From contig JAACJK010000166.1 of the NCBI GenBank assembly GCA_013368325.1, positions 372,001-436,000 on the forward strand: a DNA stretch of 64,000 bases. Direction: 5' to 3'. Positions within the stretch are counted from its first letter, which is position 1. Each line of letters begins with the position of its first letter. The notes beneath the pieces are model-generated. The model searched no databases, had not been told where the DNA came from, and was given only the letters and a program-made list of their open reading frames with translations. Both the position numbers and the translations under genes were made by a program. The stretch is from Ephemerocybe angulata (Eukaryota; Basidiomycota; Agaricomycetes; Agaricales; Psathyrellaceae). Of this stretch, positions 35,551 to 47,867 are shown in pieces.

Positions 35551-37799
35551 CTATGCCGTTGATTTGTATCCGACCATTACTCGCACCGACCTACAAGACG
35601 TCTGCACGTCCTCCAAAGAAACATATTTCGACGCCCGCATCATCCCTTCACGGATACGCTCTTCCTCGATCAACTCAGCCTTCGACAGAGGTTCCCGTGT
35701 CGGCAACTGCCACCCCATCCCCGTGAGCGAGGTCCACAACGACATCCGAATGTGCATATCACTGCGAAGGGGCCATAAGAACTTATGTTCAACCCTGAAA
35801 TCTTTCGTACGCACCTTTGGAAACGTTCAATGAGCTTTTCGAAGCGTTTTCGGCCTTTGAGTTCTCCAAGTTCTTCGTCGTCCTCCCATCCGAATGGCAC
35901 CAGCTCCTCTCTACGGTTGCGCATCCGGTCCTTGAGCTCCTCCCACATTGCCTCTTGACATGCCAGTACAGTCTTGTATGAGCGGTACAAATGCATGGCT
36001 AGAGAACGTTCACTCATCTCCCGGAGCTGATCCAAGGAGAATAGAGACGCAGGGAAAGGGCATGAATCGTCGTCGTTGGGGCAACTGTCCAGCATAAAAG
36101 GTCGGAATATTGGCTTGGCCGGAGATTCGGAGGCTGGTACTGATTCCAGGACAGAAGGAATAGAGGATGTCGAGGTGCTCCAAGGCGACGAAAGGGATGC
36201 GGACGCAGTTCTTGGTCGCTTACTGAACACCGATGGATTTCGGGATTGAGCTGTAGAGGTCGTGCTGGCCGTTGAGGACGACGAGAACGAATGGGACATT
36301 GGTCGACTGCTGAAGGTTCCCGGTGAAATCGTTGACACGCGCTTTTCTAAAGTGTCAGATTTAGGTTCGATCACGTAGCTGGTGACAATCTGGGGAGGTA
36401 GAGGCAGGAGGGGTGCAAGTAGAGGCATCGGGAAGGTGATTACAGGGCTGACGGTGACATGTCGGAATGAGGTGTGGAAATAGGCGGGCAGAACAGCTAA
36501 AGAACCTGTTAGAGAACATGCATAACTGCAAGACAGGGACATACCAGTAGGTTTTGTGTTGATGAATCTCTGCTCGAAAACCGAATTGTTTAAGGATTCC
36601 AAGAGTGCGTGGTCATGAGGGGGTATCGCGGGTATGGTGGTCATGGAGGATGGGGTATGAGAGCGTTGGAAATGGGCACCTCCGTTAGGATGGCTGCCGG
36701 GGGCGGTCGATGGTCTGTGAGTTGCCCTTAGAGCACTTGTGAACCATCTGGGTAGTACAGGGAACATGATATCTGGCCGAGCATAAGGGACGCAGCATTG
36801 ATAGGTGAAGTATCACACACCATCTTCGATAACTTCAACAGATCCTCCGGGCACAAGTACCCGAGCGATTTCCTACAAGGTACTCCGTCAATCCGTGTAC
36901 TCTCGGCGTCAAGTTCAGACGAACCTCGAACAAATTCCCCCACTGTAGTGATCACCTTGGTCAGAAAGTACGGCCACTACCGTGCGTTGTTCACATACTT
37001 TATTTTCGGGAACACCCCGAGCTATCGACCTGACGTGAACATGGTCGAACTCGTCGTCGTCGAAGGGAAGCTTAGTCGTTAAACTATATAGTATAGAGTG
37101 CAGCGTGATTAGCATACAACCATCAAAGCCAAATCTGAAATACACACAAATTTCCATGCTTCCACTGGATTCGGTTTGCCACTGAGCGTTCCAGCAACTT
37201 TGTTGCAAATTGGACATTTACGAGATCAAACCCGACCTAAGCGCCCTTAGCTTTGCTATCCAATACGTCGTGCGTCCAGTAAGGCTCACAAACTCGCACT
37301 CGGGCCATTCTCGTGCTGCTTCGATGATCCAGGATCCAGTCTAGAGATGCGATTAGCACCATTCCAGGATGTTTTCACTCGGACGCAAGTGACCGCACAT
37401 ACACCACAGCCAAGATCCAACACTCTCGTGGGTGGTTCAGCAAAGTTTACGTACGAAGACGAGCCTCGTAGATGCTTTGTTAAGAGGTTGTCAAGCGCTT
37501 CCCTGCACGAAAAGAAGTTGTGCGCGTTAACACATGGACAGATAACGCGGACCCCTTGCCACGCACATCTCAACAACCTGTCTGTCGTAGGATAGCGGAT
37601 ATGGTGCCTTCTCGCTGTCGTAGCTATGGTGCCGTTGACCATGCTTGAGAATAAACTGTGTTTCCCTCTGCCGGGCTGTTCTCTTGCCGTCGGATGAAGA
37701 GTTAGTGGCGAATGAGTGCAGAGAAGGCGCCGAGGTCGAGGGTGCAACGCGATTGAGCCCGTCGCGGTCTGAGTCGAGGAAAGCCGACGGGTGTATCAT
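35551..37799 (-). CDS. SAM-dependent methyltransferase
   Basis: A class I methyltransferase, with exons joined through at least eight introns. Exon 1 starts at ATG 37799 and holds RQRETQFILKHG and YPLSYDRQ. Next comes NLLTKHLRGSSSYVNFAEPPTRVLDLGCG (motif I, SAM binding), then TGSWIIEAAREWPECEFVGFDLVNVQF. Motif IV appears as LPFDDDEFDHVHVR. A 21-base exon (WPYFLTK) sits between VPENK and EIARVLVPGGSVEVIEDD. Then comes DIMFPVLPRWF, a long Ser/Pro-rich insert, and a helical C-terminus ending VMVGYKSTA. The substrate is unknown. This long-insert form is common in Agaricomycetes. Reading the frames without the microexon gives false stops. Confidence 0.8.
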
Positions 37800-38472
37800 G
37801 TCGGAGGCCTCATGCAAGTGGGGTGGACGATGGTCGGAAAGAAGGAACGAACAGAGATCTCACAGCATGGCGCGAGAGAACGCCTGAGCTCGTTATGGCG
37901 CGGTTGTAAGCAGGCCTAGTACTTACAACGCTCTCGGGATCACCATCATGTTCTGATCATCATCTATTATTTACGAGACCTATGTCTCCGATCTTCTATC
38001 TCTGCTAAATCCCTATGTAATGCGAGCCTATCTCTCTACCAGCCTCCAAAGCCTCGAGCAACCCCTTGACCCCTATCCGATGCTCAAGGAACGTGTGCCT
38101 GCCTCGAGGCACGGAGGCGCTAAATCGAATGTCCGCCAACGGCCAACCCAAATGATGTCAGAGCTCATATTCGGCTCAAAAGCCGTTACAGTCGTTGGCC
38201 TTGGCCAAGCGAGAGTCAAGTCGGAGGCCTCCAGAAAATCGGAGCCTCCGCGACCCGCCTGCCTTTGAACTTGAGTCGAAACCGAGTCGAAATGTTCGGA
38301 GCCGAGGGCATCTCGCCTCTTTCGAATAACATTATTTAAAGGTCTCAAAGCATCGTGACCACCAAAACACCAATATTAATCGACTTCGACGCGACACCCA
38401 CACTCTTCTCCAGAACACCACAAAACCCCCCTTACACACCTCAAAGCCACGGCCACGTTTATCCAATCCATC
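37800..38472. promoter_or_regulatory. Divergent intergenic region, 0.67 kb
   Basis: Holds the promoters of the methyltransferase (minus) and GNL1 (plus). Several GC-rich palindromic pieces occur, such as ttggccttggccaa near 38197-38210 and the repeated cggaggcctc at 37803-37812 and 38222-38231. A tatttaaag element lies near 38332, 140 bp before the GNL1 start. Confidence 0.45.
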
Positions 38473-40643
38473 ATGCCTCCCCGCAAGAAACCATCCTCAA
38501 TGAACAAGAAGAAAGCTGACCGAAAGCTCAAGCGTGCTATCAAGCAAGGCATCGTTGAAGCACCAGAAAAGAAAAGGACGTCGCACAAGAAACGTCCCCG
38601 CGTTGGTCCAACGGGCCACACCATCGGCCCCGATGGGTCGGTGGTCCCTCCAATAAGGGGATTAGGATTGCAATCTGCCTTCACGAAGCTCTCTCCCCAA
38701 TTCCTCGAGGAATCAAAACACATCGCCTCCAATATCGCTCTCACACGACCACTTCCCCCGTCCTCCGCGATCTATGCAAAGGCAGACCCTGGCAGTTTCG
38801 CGCCAACCACGCTCACTTGCATCAGCAGGCCGAAATGGAACTTCAATATGACGAAGACGGAGGTGGAGAAGAACGAGGAAGGCGTCTTCAAGAAATGGCT
38901 TGCCCAGAACGACCAAACCATCTTAGCGTGGCAGGAAGAGCTGGACGCGAAGCGAAAGGCTGCACTGGAGGAGGACGAGTCCCCACAAACGATGCCTGCA
39001 TCACCTACCTACTTCGAGAGGAACATCGAAGTTTGGAGGCAACTGTACGTCCCCAGCTGATGCTGTATCTAATAGGACCTGCTGCTTACATGGCGCATAG
39101 ATGGAGAGTAACAGAGATCTCAGAGATCCTCCTCATCCTGATCGACTCTCGTTGCCCCGATCTCCACTTCCCACCTTCACTGGCGTCGTATCTCAAGAAC
39201 CGGAAGATCATCCTGGTTCTGACCAAAGTCGATATCACCGGAGCTGAACGAACGGAAGCTTGGAAAGCACACATACACGCCCAATATCCCACAATACCCA
39301 TTGTTGAGGTCGAATCGTATATTCCAAAGGATCAGTCAGCTGTCCATCAAGGCCGGGGTCGCTTTCAAGCCAGCATACCTGAAAACTTTAGGGTCAAGCT
39401 TATCGATACTATCAAGAAGGTTCATGCCGAACTACTTGAACCTCCCGCGGAGGTAAAATCGCGTCCTGAGCGGCTGAAGAATTGGATTCCTCCAGTCAAG
39501 CCAGAGGTAAACTGGGATGCGCTCGTCGAGGCGAAGGGGGACAAGGTGGGGCTTGCTGTCGGTGGCCCATCTGTGCCTCGATCTGGACATGATCTTGATG
39601 AGGGCACGACACAGAACGAGTCTGGATCTTATGAAAGACGCGTTCCAGAAATTCTTACTGTCGGTCTCATCGGTGAGCAAGCTAGCAGCTGTTAGAAACT
39701 GCCAGCTAACCCTTCCCAGGTCAACCTAACGTTGGAAAATCGTCCCTACTGAACGCCCTCTTCGGTGTTCCGAAAGTGACAGCGTCCAAAACGCCCGGGA
39801 AGGTAAGACCGCACTTGGAAGAATTTCGCAATTAGGATCTCACATCGCCAATAGACAAAGCACTTCCAAACCCTGTTCTGGACACAGGATGTTCGCCTCG
39901 TGGACTGTCCAGGACTCGTCTTCCCGAACTTCGTGCCGATGGAATTACAAGTATTGGCAGGAACGCTTCCCATCTCCCGCGTCTCTGCCATCTCCGCTTG
40001 CATCCACTATGCTTCCCAGCGCCTCCCATTGGAAAGGATCTATCAGCTGAGGCACCCATCTTTGGATGAGGGGCCGAAAGAGGACAAACGAACCTGGCGG
40101 GGCGGTCAGCCACGGCCCGTTACGGTGACGCAAGAAAAACCAGTCGTGTGGACAGCGATGGATATTCTTACAGTGTATGCGACCACGAAGGGATGGGTCA
40201 CTGCGAAGGCCGGCAGACCTGATATCCACCGAGCCGGGAATGCGAGTGAGTGGTTTCCATAACTTTCTTCTGCAAGACTTGTCTGAAAGTCATATCGGTA
40301 CTTCCTAGTGCTACGCTCCCTCGCAGAAGGTCGTGTTTCGTGGGGCTTTTGGCCACCTGGCACAGAGTCAGAGCATTGTGGGGCTGACGGTGCTGGTGTA
40401 TGGATTTCCGATCGAGAGTTCGTGGACTCGGATACGGAGAGCGAGCAAGAGCCTGAGGATGAGGAGTCAGGGACGGGTGCAGACTCGGATTCAGATGCCA
40501 CGGATGGAGAAGAGAGCGAGAGTGAGAGTGAGGAGGAAGAGGAATCGAACGAGGAAGATGAGGGAGGGCAAAACGTCGGCATCGGAAGATTTGGCGCGCT
40601 CGCAATTGACCTTGGAGAAGAGTCCGAAGCCTCGGAGGAATGA
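38473..40643 (+). CDS. Circularly permuted GTPase, GNL1/HSR1-MMR1 family
   Basis: A YlqF/YawG-type GTPase, probably acting in ribosome assembly. The N-terminus is strongly basic (MPPRKKPSSMNKKKADRKLKRAIKQG), fitting nucleolar targeting. The G motifs come in permuted order. First is ILLILIDSRCPDLHFPPSLASYL with the G4 motif TKVD. Then comes G1 (GQPNVGKSS), whose first Gly codon is split by the intron 39673-39718, followed by KTPGKTKHFQT and G3 (DCPGL). The C-terminus is a long acidic Ser/Glu/Asp tail, typical of GNL1. Five exons. The HFPP segment distinguishes GNL1 from Nog2 and Lsg1. Stop TGA is at 40641-40643. Confidence 0.9.
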
Positions 40644-41099
40644 AGGCGGCCGGTGAAGTTGCTAATAGTAGGCGCCGGATACCATGTTGGGGAAGGTCTA
40701 AGCACTTGTCTGCTTGGATCCACCTGGTGGCGAACTAATTCGATTACTTGCTCCCTGCACTTGAGACAGTGCATTCTCTGTATTATACTGGTGCGTCCTG
40801 GGCCAATTTCTTAGGTGCACCCTAGGTTACAATGTTACTGTTCCCATGCAGACCGTCTCTGAAATGCAATCACATGATGACACCCTCTTCTCTCAGTGAA
40901 CCTGTAGGACGAACAGGATATGTATTTTCCTTCTCTCACGCATCACGGAGACGAAGAGGTTCGAATATCGGATAAACCGAGATGTATGAGATTCCTCGGA
41001 TGCTAGGCGGCCACCGCACAGTCAGATGATACGCAGCTGCGAGTGAAGTATAAGGCCTAGGTGCGCTGTGCCCTTCCAGGATCTCCAAAACCAGTCTCA
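40644..41099. other. Intergenic region, 0.46 kb
   Basis: 3' UTR of GNL1 and promoter of the acetylesterase. A gtataagg element at about 41048-41055 sits roughly 50 bp before the ATG and may act as a weak TATA box. Nothing else is seen. Confidence 0.4.
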
Positions 41100-42043
41100 A
41101 TGTTGTCCCACCTGTTCTCCTTCGTACTGCTTGGTCTCTCGGTCGTCTGCAATGCACAGACGATTTACCTCGCCGGTGACTCTACCATGGCGAGAGGAAA
41201 CACTGTGACAGATGGTTTGTCGACATTACTAATTGGCTTCTAAGATCCAACATTTGACTAACGTGACAACTAGGTTGGGGCCAGTACCTGAGCCAATTTG
41301 TGTCTATCCCAGTAGTCAACAAGGCTCTCGGTGGTCGTTCGGCGCGTTCCTTCACCGAGGAAGGTCGTTTCACCGAAATAGCCAATCTTGCCAAGTCTGG
41401 TGATTACGTCGTCATTTCCTTTGGCCATAACGACGGCTCTGCCGGAGCCGTCGACAATGGTCGCCAGTGTGCAGTTGGCGATGGCTATGACACCACATCT
41501 ACTGTAAAAACTGCGGAGTGCGTGAGCCAGACATTTTGACTTTGTACTTTAAATTCTTCCTAACCATCGGGGTTGCATTCCAGCGGGCAATCAATTGTCA
41601 TCCACAGCTGGCCATACTACATCCAAAACGCCGTCAACCTTCTCAAATCTAAGGGCCTCAACGTCATCGTATCGTCTCAGACCCCCCGGAACGGCTGGGT
41701 TAACGGATCCATCGGTGCTCCCCCCCGCTTCGTCGGCTACGCCAAGCTCTCTGCCGAACGCACCAGTGTCAACTACATCGATCACTACGCATATGTTGCC
41801 CAGGCGTACAAGAGGATTGGTCAGACCACGGTAAACACCTACTATCCTAACTCTGGGGACGTCGTGCACACCTCGGCCACTGGCGCCAAGGTCGTCGCTC
41901 AGGCGTTTGTGAGGGGTGTCCTGTGCAATGCCAGTGCGCTAAAGTCAAAGGTCAACTCCGCTGGACAAAGCGTTCCTGGTACGAAAACGCCCTGATATCT
42001 CCTAGCCATTGTCGCTGACTATTCCTTAGACAAGTGCCTGTGA
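41100..42043 (+). CDS. Secreted rhamnogalacturonan acetylesterase (SGNH hydrolase)
   Basis: Removes acetyl groups from the rhamnogalacturonan backbone of pectin, outside the cell. The ATG opens a signal peptide (MLSHLFSFVLLGLSVVCNAQ). Block I follows directly: YLAGDSTMA with the catalytic Ser. Then come GQYLSQF, NKALGGRSARSF (block II Gly) and ISFGHNDGSAG (block III Asn). Block V is GDVVHTSATGA, with catalytic Asp and His. Four exons. The last intron at about 41980-42029 moves the end to the family C-terminus DKCL rather than the unspliced GTKTP, so the stop is TGA at 42041-42043. Length is about 240 residues, usual for CE12 enzymes. Confidence 0.93.
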
Positions 42044-42184
42044 ATTTCCGTTTTACAGGCTCGGCGTCAGAGAGTTGGAGTTGTTAAGCGCTCGTGATAG
42101 ATAGCAATCTATAAATAACCACATTGATGACGATTCTGCCGGTGTTTGTCCCACGATGCCGATGGTGCTGCTCCCCACTCTTCG

Positions 42185-43591
42185 ATGTTAACTTCATGGT
42201 TCAGCCAAAAGTCCCCTGAAAGTAACCATGAATCTGAGAAGCAACGGAGATCCTTCGACGTCCGATACAGCGCCGAACGACCTTCCACGTCGACCGACCC
42301 TAATCCTCCACGTTCTTCGTTTGACAATCCAAGGCCCAACCCTCCACACACGACACCGCACGATGCTGTAATCGCGAGGCTTCAGACTTCGGGGCCTAAC
42401 GAAGGACCCATCTCGCCCAACAAGAACGATGGCGGAAGGGACAGTAGCCAAGTAGACGATGGGCAGAGGGACGGGCAGAGGTCGCCCATATCTCCAATGT
42501 CCCCTTCAGCTTCGCGGCTGGACCTTGGCCTCAGCCCCGCTCCGAGCCTGTACACTGGTGCGACGACCGCGAATGTGCGGTATGGGGGCAACCAGCCTGC
42601 AGGGAGCGTGCAGACCACCACTGTGGACGTGCTGGTGGACCCTTTCGATGGCACTACGCATGGTGTGCTTCTACCGCAGGACATCAACATTGGACCCCAG
42701 GAGGACATGCAGTCGGTTCCACGCTTCAATTCGGCCTCGGTTGCTGCTGCAAGCGAGAAGATGTGGTCCCACCTTTCGAAAGTTCTCGACCTTCAGAGTC
42801 AGATATCCAAGATGCACATCGACATGGAGGGAATTGGTGCTGGGGATGGTCGCAAGAAGACCAAGGGCAAACATAGCATGGGTAGGGGGAGTGGCTTAGG
42901 GGAGGAGCGCAGGATGTACCATCCTGCCCCCTCGTTTAGGGCGCGTGCCATGAGTAATGCATCTACGATTGGGACGGTGGTTGACGAAAAGGAGGTTGAT
43001 GAAGAAGGCGTGGGTGTGACGGACGAGGAAACGGAGAAAAATAGAGCAAGGGAAGAGGAATTCGCCAAACTCGCTAATCAATTCGAAGGGAAGAAAGAAT
43101 CGATACGGGAGATGATGAACAAGGTAAAGTACCTAATATCCCGACCCTTTACCAGCACCTCACCTACCCTTCACTCGCAGCTTGATGACCTGTCAAAAGC
43201 CTTGACAGAGTTCCATGCACTTCAAACACACGACGATCCTAACCCCAGGTCTGAATCTGCAGCGTCTTTCCCTCCAAGTCCCCCAGTACCTATTAGATCC
43301 TCGAGCACCATGAAGACTGTAACAGACCGCCCTATGTCAGTACCTCCCCCGCCGTTGCAACTCCCGGACAACATGCTGTGGGCACCGCCAAAGCCGCTTG
43401 TCGCTACAAGTTCAGGGTCCACCAACGTTCTGCCGAAATCATTGTCTCGTGTTCCCGCCGATGGTTTGAAGGGTAAAACTCAGAAGCCTGTTATCCCGAG
43501 CCTTGTTTTGAACGCTGATTCATTTCTACCACATGTCACGGAAAGCCCAGCTTCGACTTTGGGTAGCCTTGAACTTCATCCAGGAGACTGA
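42185..43591 (+). CDS. Hypothetical protein with central coiled coil
   Basis: An open frame of about 468 residues from the ATG opening MLTSWFSQKSPES. The first 130 residues are Ser/Pro/Asn-rich and disordered. The segment around VLVDPFDGTTHGVLLPQDINIGPQED is more ordered. It is followed by helices (KMWSHLSKVLDLQSQISKMHIDME) and a charged coiled coil (NRAREEEFAKLANQFEGKKESIREMMNKV). A probable 57-base intron (43123-43179) has GT..AG ends and a length divisible by three. It contains no stop, so its removal leaves the frame unchanged. The C-terminus is Pro-rich. I do not recognise the family. The Vta1 gene follows on the same strand. Confidence 0.65.
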   Translation: MLTSWFSQKSPESNHESEKQRRSFDVRYSAERPSTSTDPNPPRSSFDNPRPNPPHTTPHDAVIARLQTSGPNEGPISPNKNDGGRDSSQVDDGQRDGQRSPISPMSPSASRLDLGLSPAPSLYTGATTANVRYGGNQPAGSVQTTTVDVLVDPFDGTTHGVLLPQDINIGPQEDMQSVPRFNSASVAAASEKMWSHLSKVLDLQSQISKMHIDMEGIGAGDGRKKTKGKHSMGRGSGLGEERRMYHPAPSFRARAMSNASTIGTVVDEKEVDEEGVGVTDEETEKNRAREEEFAKLANQFEGKKESIREMMNKVKYLISRPFTSTSPTLHSQLDDLSKALTEFHALQTHDDPNPRSESAASFPPSPPVPIRSSSTMKTVTDRPMSVPPPPLQLPDNMLWAPPKPLVATSSGSTNVLPKSLSRVPADGLKGKTQKPVIPSLVLNADSFLPHVTESPASTLGSLELHPGD

Positions 43592-43795
43592 TCATACCCT
43601 TTGTAACACCTGCAGGCGTCTTTGTACTATAGAAGCATACCATATTAATCCATCGTGGTTGCCGTTTCAATGGTCGAGAACTCGACGTGGACTTGCCCCT
43701 GTCGATGATGAAGTCATTTTGATGGCTGCGGGACTGTGACCCAACATATAAGAGAAGATCATCTTGCATTCCTTCCCCCGCCATCGGCTTTCAGA

Positions 43796-45319
43796 ATGTC
43801 TACCAAAGCGCCTTTGGGCCTTCCCTCGATCACCCCCGAGCTTAAGACTATCATCCCGTATCTGCAGCGCGCGGAAGAAGTCAGGGCCCAAGAGCCGATT
43901 GTCGCATACTGGTGTCTGTCTTCATGCTATGATCGCTACCCAACAGTTGCGCTGATAGTGGCTCGGCTTCAGGTGCATACTATGCTGCGCAGCTAGGCAT
44001 AGGTATCAAGACAAAGGATGGGGCGTCCCGCAATATCCTCCTCGAACTCCTTGGCTTCTTGGAGAAGATGAAGCAAGAAATCGGGTCCAGCGAGGCCATT
44101 GAGGTCGATGCTGTTGGATCTGCCTACGTGGAGAACTTCGCCATGAAAGTGTTCACGGCCGCGGATAATGAGGATAGAGGTGGTCGAGCGTCGAGGCGAG
44201 TAGATATACTACAGTTTGATTGTCGCCCATTGAGCTGAAGCCTTCGTCAGACTGACTGCGAAGAAGTTCCTGGCTGCAGGCAATTTTCTTGAAGTTTTGA
44301 AGACATTCAACAAGGCTGAGCTTTCTGAAGCCGTGCGTACCACCCACACTTCATCTGACGTATACTTATCTGCTCCCTCCCAGAATACTGAGAAGATTCG
44401 ATATGCAAAGTGGAAGGCTGCGGACATCGCAAAGGCTTTCCGTGAGGGCCGCAAGCCCGCCCCCGGTCCTCCAGGTTTCTCGGAAGAGCAAGACATTGCA
44501 AGCCAATTGGCTGTGCTAGGAAAACAGGGTGAGGATAGCCCTGCCTTACCATCGCCACCTTCTCAGCCTGCAGCCTCCGGTCGCTTTTCACCAGAGCGAC
44601 CCTCGCATCGCGCTAGAAGCAGGACGCCTCCCCTCGACATTTACAAAGCCACGTCTACATCGAGGCAACTTGATGACGAATGGAGCACCATCGTCGCTCC
44701 CAATGCGTCGATTCTCGATCCGCCTCCTAGCGCAGGGCTGTCAATCCCTCGGCGGAGCAGTGGTGATAGTCTCAGCAGACGTTCCGCTTCTCGTAGCCCG
44801 AAGCGTAAGGCGTTTGTCTCCGATGAATTAGAAGGAAAGCGATCGACATCAACCTCACCCAAACCTTGCTCTCCTGCACATTCGAATTCTTCCCCAACAC
44901 GACACGCACGCACTGCAAGTGGAGGTAGCGACAAAAAAGTGCACTTCACTCCGTCGGTCGTCGGAGGTTCTGTCACAACCTCATCCTCACAGCCGGGATC
45001 CCCGCAACGCGCTCCACCAAATTTACCATCGTTCAGCCAGCCGCCAACCAACCCCGGCTTCCCCAATCTCACTCTTTCTGCACCTCCTCTCCCTCCTCCT
45101 GCGCCCAGTAGCCCTCCGTATAAAGTGGAACGACGGTCTCCGCCGCGGAGACAGCATCCTTTGCCCCCGCCCGCCCCTTCCGCCCGCGTTGTGCTAACAC
45201 CTGCTGTTATTCTCCAAGCTCAAAAGTATTGCCGACTTGCATCCAGTGCACTGGACTATGAAGATGCGGAGACTGCGAAAAGGGAATTAAGAGCTGCTCT
45301 TGCCCTCCTTGGAGAGTAG
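43796..45319 (+). CDS. VTA1: Vta1/LIP5-type activator of the Vps4 ATPase
   Basis: An ESCRT-III recycling cofactor that stimulates Vps4 on endosomes. The N-terminal tandem MIT-like helices are visible: LKTIIPYLQRAEEVRAQEPIVAYWC, the next exon with AYYAAQLGI, and FLEVLKTFNKAEL followed by NTEKIRYAKWKAADIAKAFREGRKP. A long Ser/Pro-rich linker follows. The C-terminal VSL domain (AQKYCRLASSALDYEDAETAKRELRAALALL) binds Vps4. Five or six exons, with introns near 43920-43970 and 44190-44240. The start is the first ATG before the MIT helices. A tataag element lies about 50 bp upstream. It converges with the arrestin-like gene, with 88 bp between the stops. Confidence 0.9.
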
Positions 45320-45407
45320 AGGGGAAACCTATCGTAACTTCACTGGATTTCTGTCAAGGTAAACAGTATTGCATTATGTTGATACCTGTATTATGTATAT
45401 CCACGTT

Positions 45408-47723
45408 CTATAAGTTGGATCCTGCCTCAATGGCCTTGACACGCTCCTCTAACTCCCGTATCTTGTCCTTCACCGAGACTGCCCCCGGTGACAAAGGTGA
45501 TAATCCTGGAAACGCGGCCTCTGATCCCGTCGAACGACGCGGAGGTGTGCTCGGCGGCCCTGGGTTTGCCATAGCTCCTTCATTAGTAGGCGTCAGAGGA
45601 GGTCGAGGCAGTTTTCTGGAAGTGTGCTTCTTGATTGAAGGGGGACTACCGACTCTCGAAGGTCTTTGGGAAAGAAGCGAAGAAAAGTAGACAGTCTGTG
45701 TGCCCTGGCCTGAAGACTGGCTGACTTCCATCACGACAGGTGCAGGTATCGCAAGTTCAGAGTGAGGAAGTGCCCCACCTTCATGTTCGCGGTCGACGTT
45801 GGTGTTTCGCTGAAGTGACATTTGCGAGTAACAACTACTTTTTGTTGGCAGGGTTCTCATTTCGGGAAGGTGATCGTTGGATGTCGGCCTAGCTGTTTGT
45901 TTCTATCTCAGTGCATTGAGACTACAGAAGGTTTTTACTACTCACCCGCAATATCACCGGAACTCTCGGAACCTAGATACCCTTCCGGGTGCTCTTGTAT
46001 AGAGTTATAGTACAGATCTGCGAAATGACCTGCACTGTTCTCGCTTTGCATTTTCGGAACAGGAGCTGTGACAACGACTTCCTGGACGATGTCCCTGTCT
46101 TCTTGGTGCATGGCAAGTGCATGTTTGGGGCCTGTACTTGACAAAAAGGAAATCGGTCGCTTTCCAGATCGCTCCTGACTAGACTGTGACGAAGCCTGTG
46201 TGGATATAGCTGGAGGGACGTTCGGTTGGCTAGGAGGTGGATCGAGGGAAATGAAATTGATGATTCGGATTGGAACATCGGCAGAAAGTTCTGTTGGGAG
46301 CAAGTTGCCCAAAGAGATAGCCGCCCTGAGTCGGTATGCAACCTCCAGCAATCTCCCCTTTGAAACAGATAGAGCGTCAACCTGTTCAATTAACGATCCG
46401 CATCGGGGGGCTTTCCAACGAGGGGACAACATACCGGTAAAGCTATAGAATGACTGAACTGAAGTGACTCCCCAGGCAGAACACCTGTCCACCAGCCTCT
46501 AGCTCCTGCGTAGCCTCGCTCAGCACGATCACCCATAGGAAGGCTGACTGCCGAGATGAGTTTGGATACGGTGAAAGCTTCGAAGTTGCTGTCATCGTCT
46601 GTCCCATTTGAGCCAGGCTGAGGCTTGTACACGACCGTATCCCGATGAAGCTCGATGGCCAAGCTCCTGACAGTCTTCACCGTTTTGTTGACGACAAGGA
46701 ATTTGAGGAAACACGGTTGCCCAGCTATCCATGTGAGTCGGTGCAGGATAACGGTGAACTTGAGAGCGCCGTCGAAGTCAGACATCGTCACTTGAATTGG
46801 TCTTGAGAGAGGAGATAGTGCCTCAGAGGTCTCTAAGCGGGGCCAGACGTGGATGTCCCGATAGAAGTGTGCCACAGATTTCCCCTCCGAAATAGGATCC
46901 TTTATTCTGATCGACCTGTCAAAATGGGAGGTTGGCGAGGAAGTTCAGAGGAAGAAGAAGATCGAACCAACGCCATCACGATGTACCGTAGTGCAACACC
47001 AGAATGAGGTGTGAATGAACCTTTGGGAGCACCGTAGTCCGCAGTGGAACTGATCTCAAAGGAAAACGGGAATAAGAATTGACCCTCATTGACAAGCATG
47101 AATCCTTCCTCGTCGGCGCCAGACAGGTACAAGTCACCCAAGTCCCTGGCCACGGATGAAAGAGGCACGACATATTCGTAGAAGATAGATCTTTCCTTGA
47201 CCGGAGCAATGCATTCGAACCCAATGAGGCGCAGCCTCCCGTCGGCCACCATCACGATTTGGTCGGGTTTCTTCTGGACTATGACTAGGAGCGTTCCGTT
47301 GAGATATCCACCTTGGAAACAAGTGTTGCTCTCTAGTAGCAGGTCAAGGTGTACCCGAGCTTTCGAAACACCCCCTTCTAGATGAAGAACGTCCGCTTCA
47401 TGAAGGATACTGTCAGATTTTAGAGGAATTGTTGCCCCAGACTTCAACTTGGCGTTAGTCCTTCCGAGGAGCACCTTGAGGTCCTTTGCAGTGCGACGAG
47501 GGCTAGATCCTGCAACCAGAATTGTGCTTTGACGGGCCAAAACCACCGCTTCTCTCGATCCGCTGCTTTTGGCGCTGCTGTGTTCTGAGGATTCGGTCCG
47601 CAAGGATAGATCTGCGCTCCAAGCGCTAGTACGAGTGTATGATGCGTTGTCAGAGATATCGTTGAGAGCAGGCGGCGCCGCGAGTGGAAGACTCAGAGCA
47701 TTCGAGTACGGTGTATGCTCCAA
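45408..47723 (-). CDS. Arrestin-fold protein
   Basis: About 740 residues with two beta-sandwich segments of arrestin type. The first contains ARVHLDLLLESNTCFQGGYLNGTLLVIVQK and the GFEC and FSFEI strands; the second contains ILHRLTWIAGQPCFLKFLVVNKTVKTVRSLAIELHR. A Ser/Pro-rich C-terminus ends in a short coiled coil (KDKIRELEERVKAIEAG). Fungal alpha-arrestins adapt membrane proteins to Rsp5 ubiquitin ligase, and Rgp1 has a related fold; neither can be chosen from sequence alone, and no PPxY motif was noticed. The 5' end is unresolved: the open frame reaches about 47760 without an ATG in frame. The true start therefore probably lies in an upstream exon inside or beyond the tandem repeat array that begins at about 47868. 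Confidence 0.7.
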
Positions 47724-47867
47724 AGAGGGCAGGAGGCTTTTAGATCTTATAGTTCCTTATCCCTGGCCGTTACGTCCACCCCTTTCTTTTCCAATATGGA
47801 TATCGAGCGCAGTGCGTCCGCCCACCAATGTCTGTGTAGAGATTACTCCCAGATTTCAGAATGTGTT

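Noticed and set aside
41990..42000. Stop giving an esterase C-terminus GTKTP
   Set aside because: A donor and acceptor pair moves the end to DKCL at 42043, which agrees better with the family.
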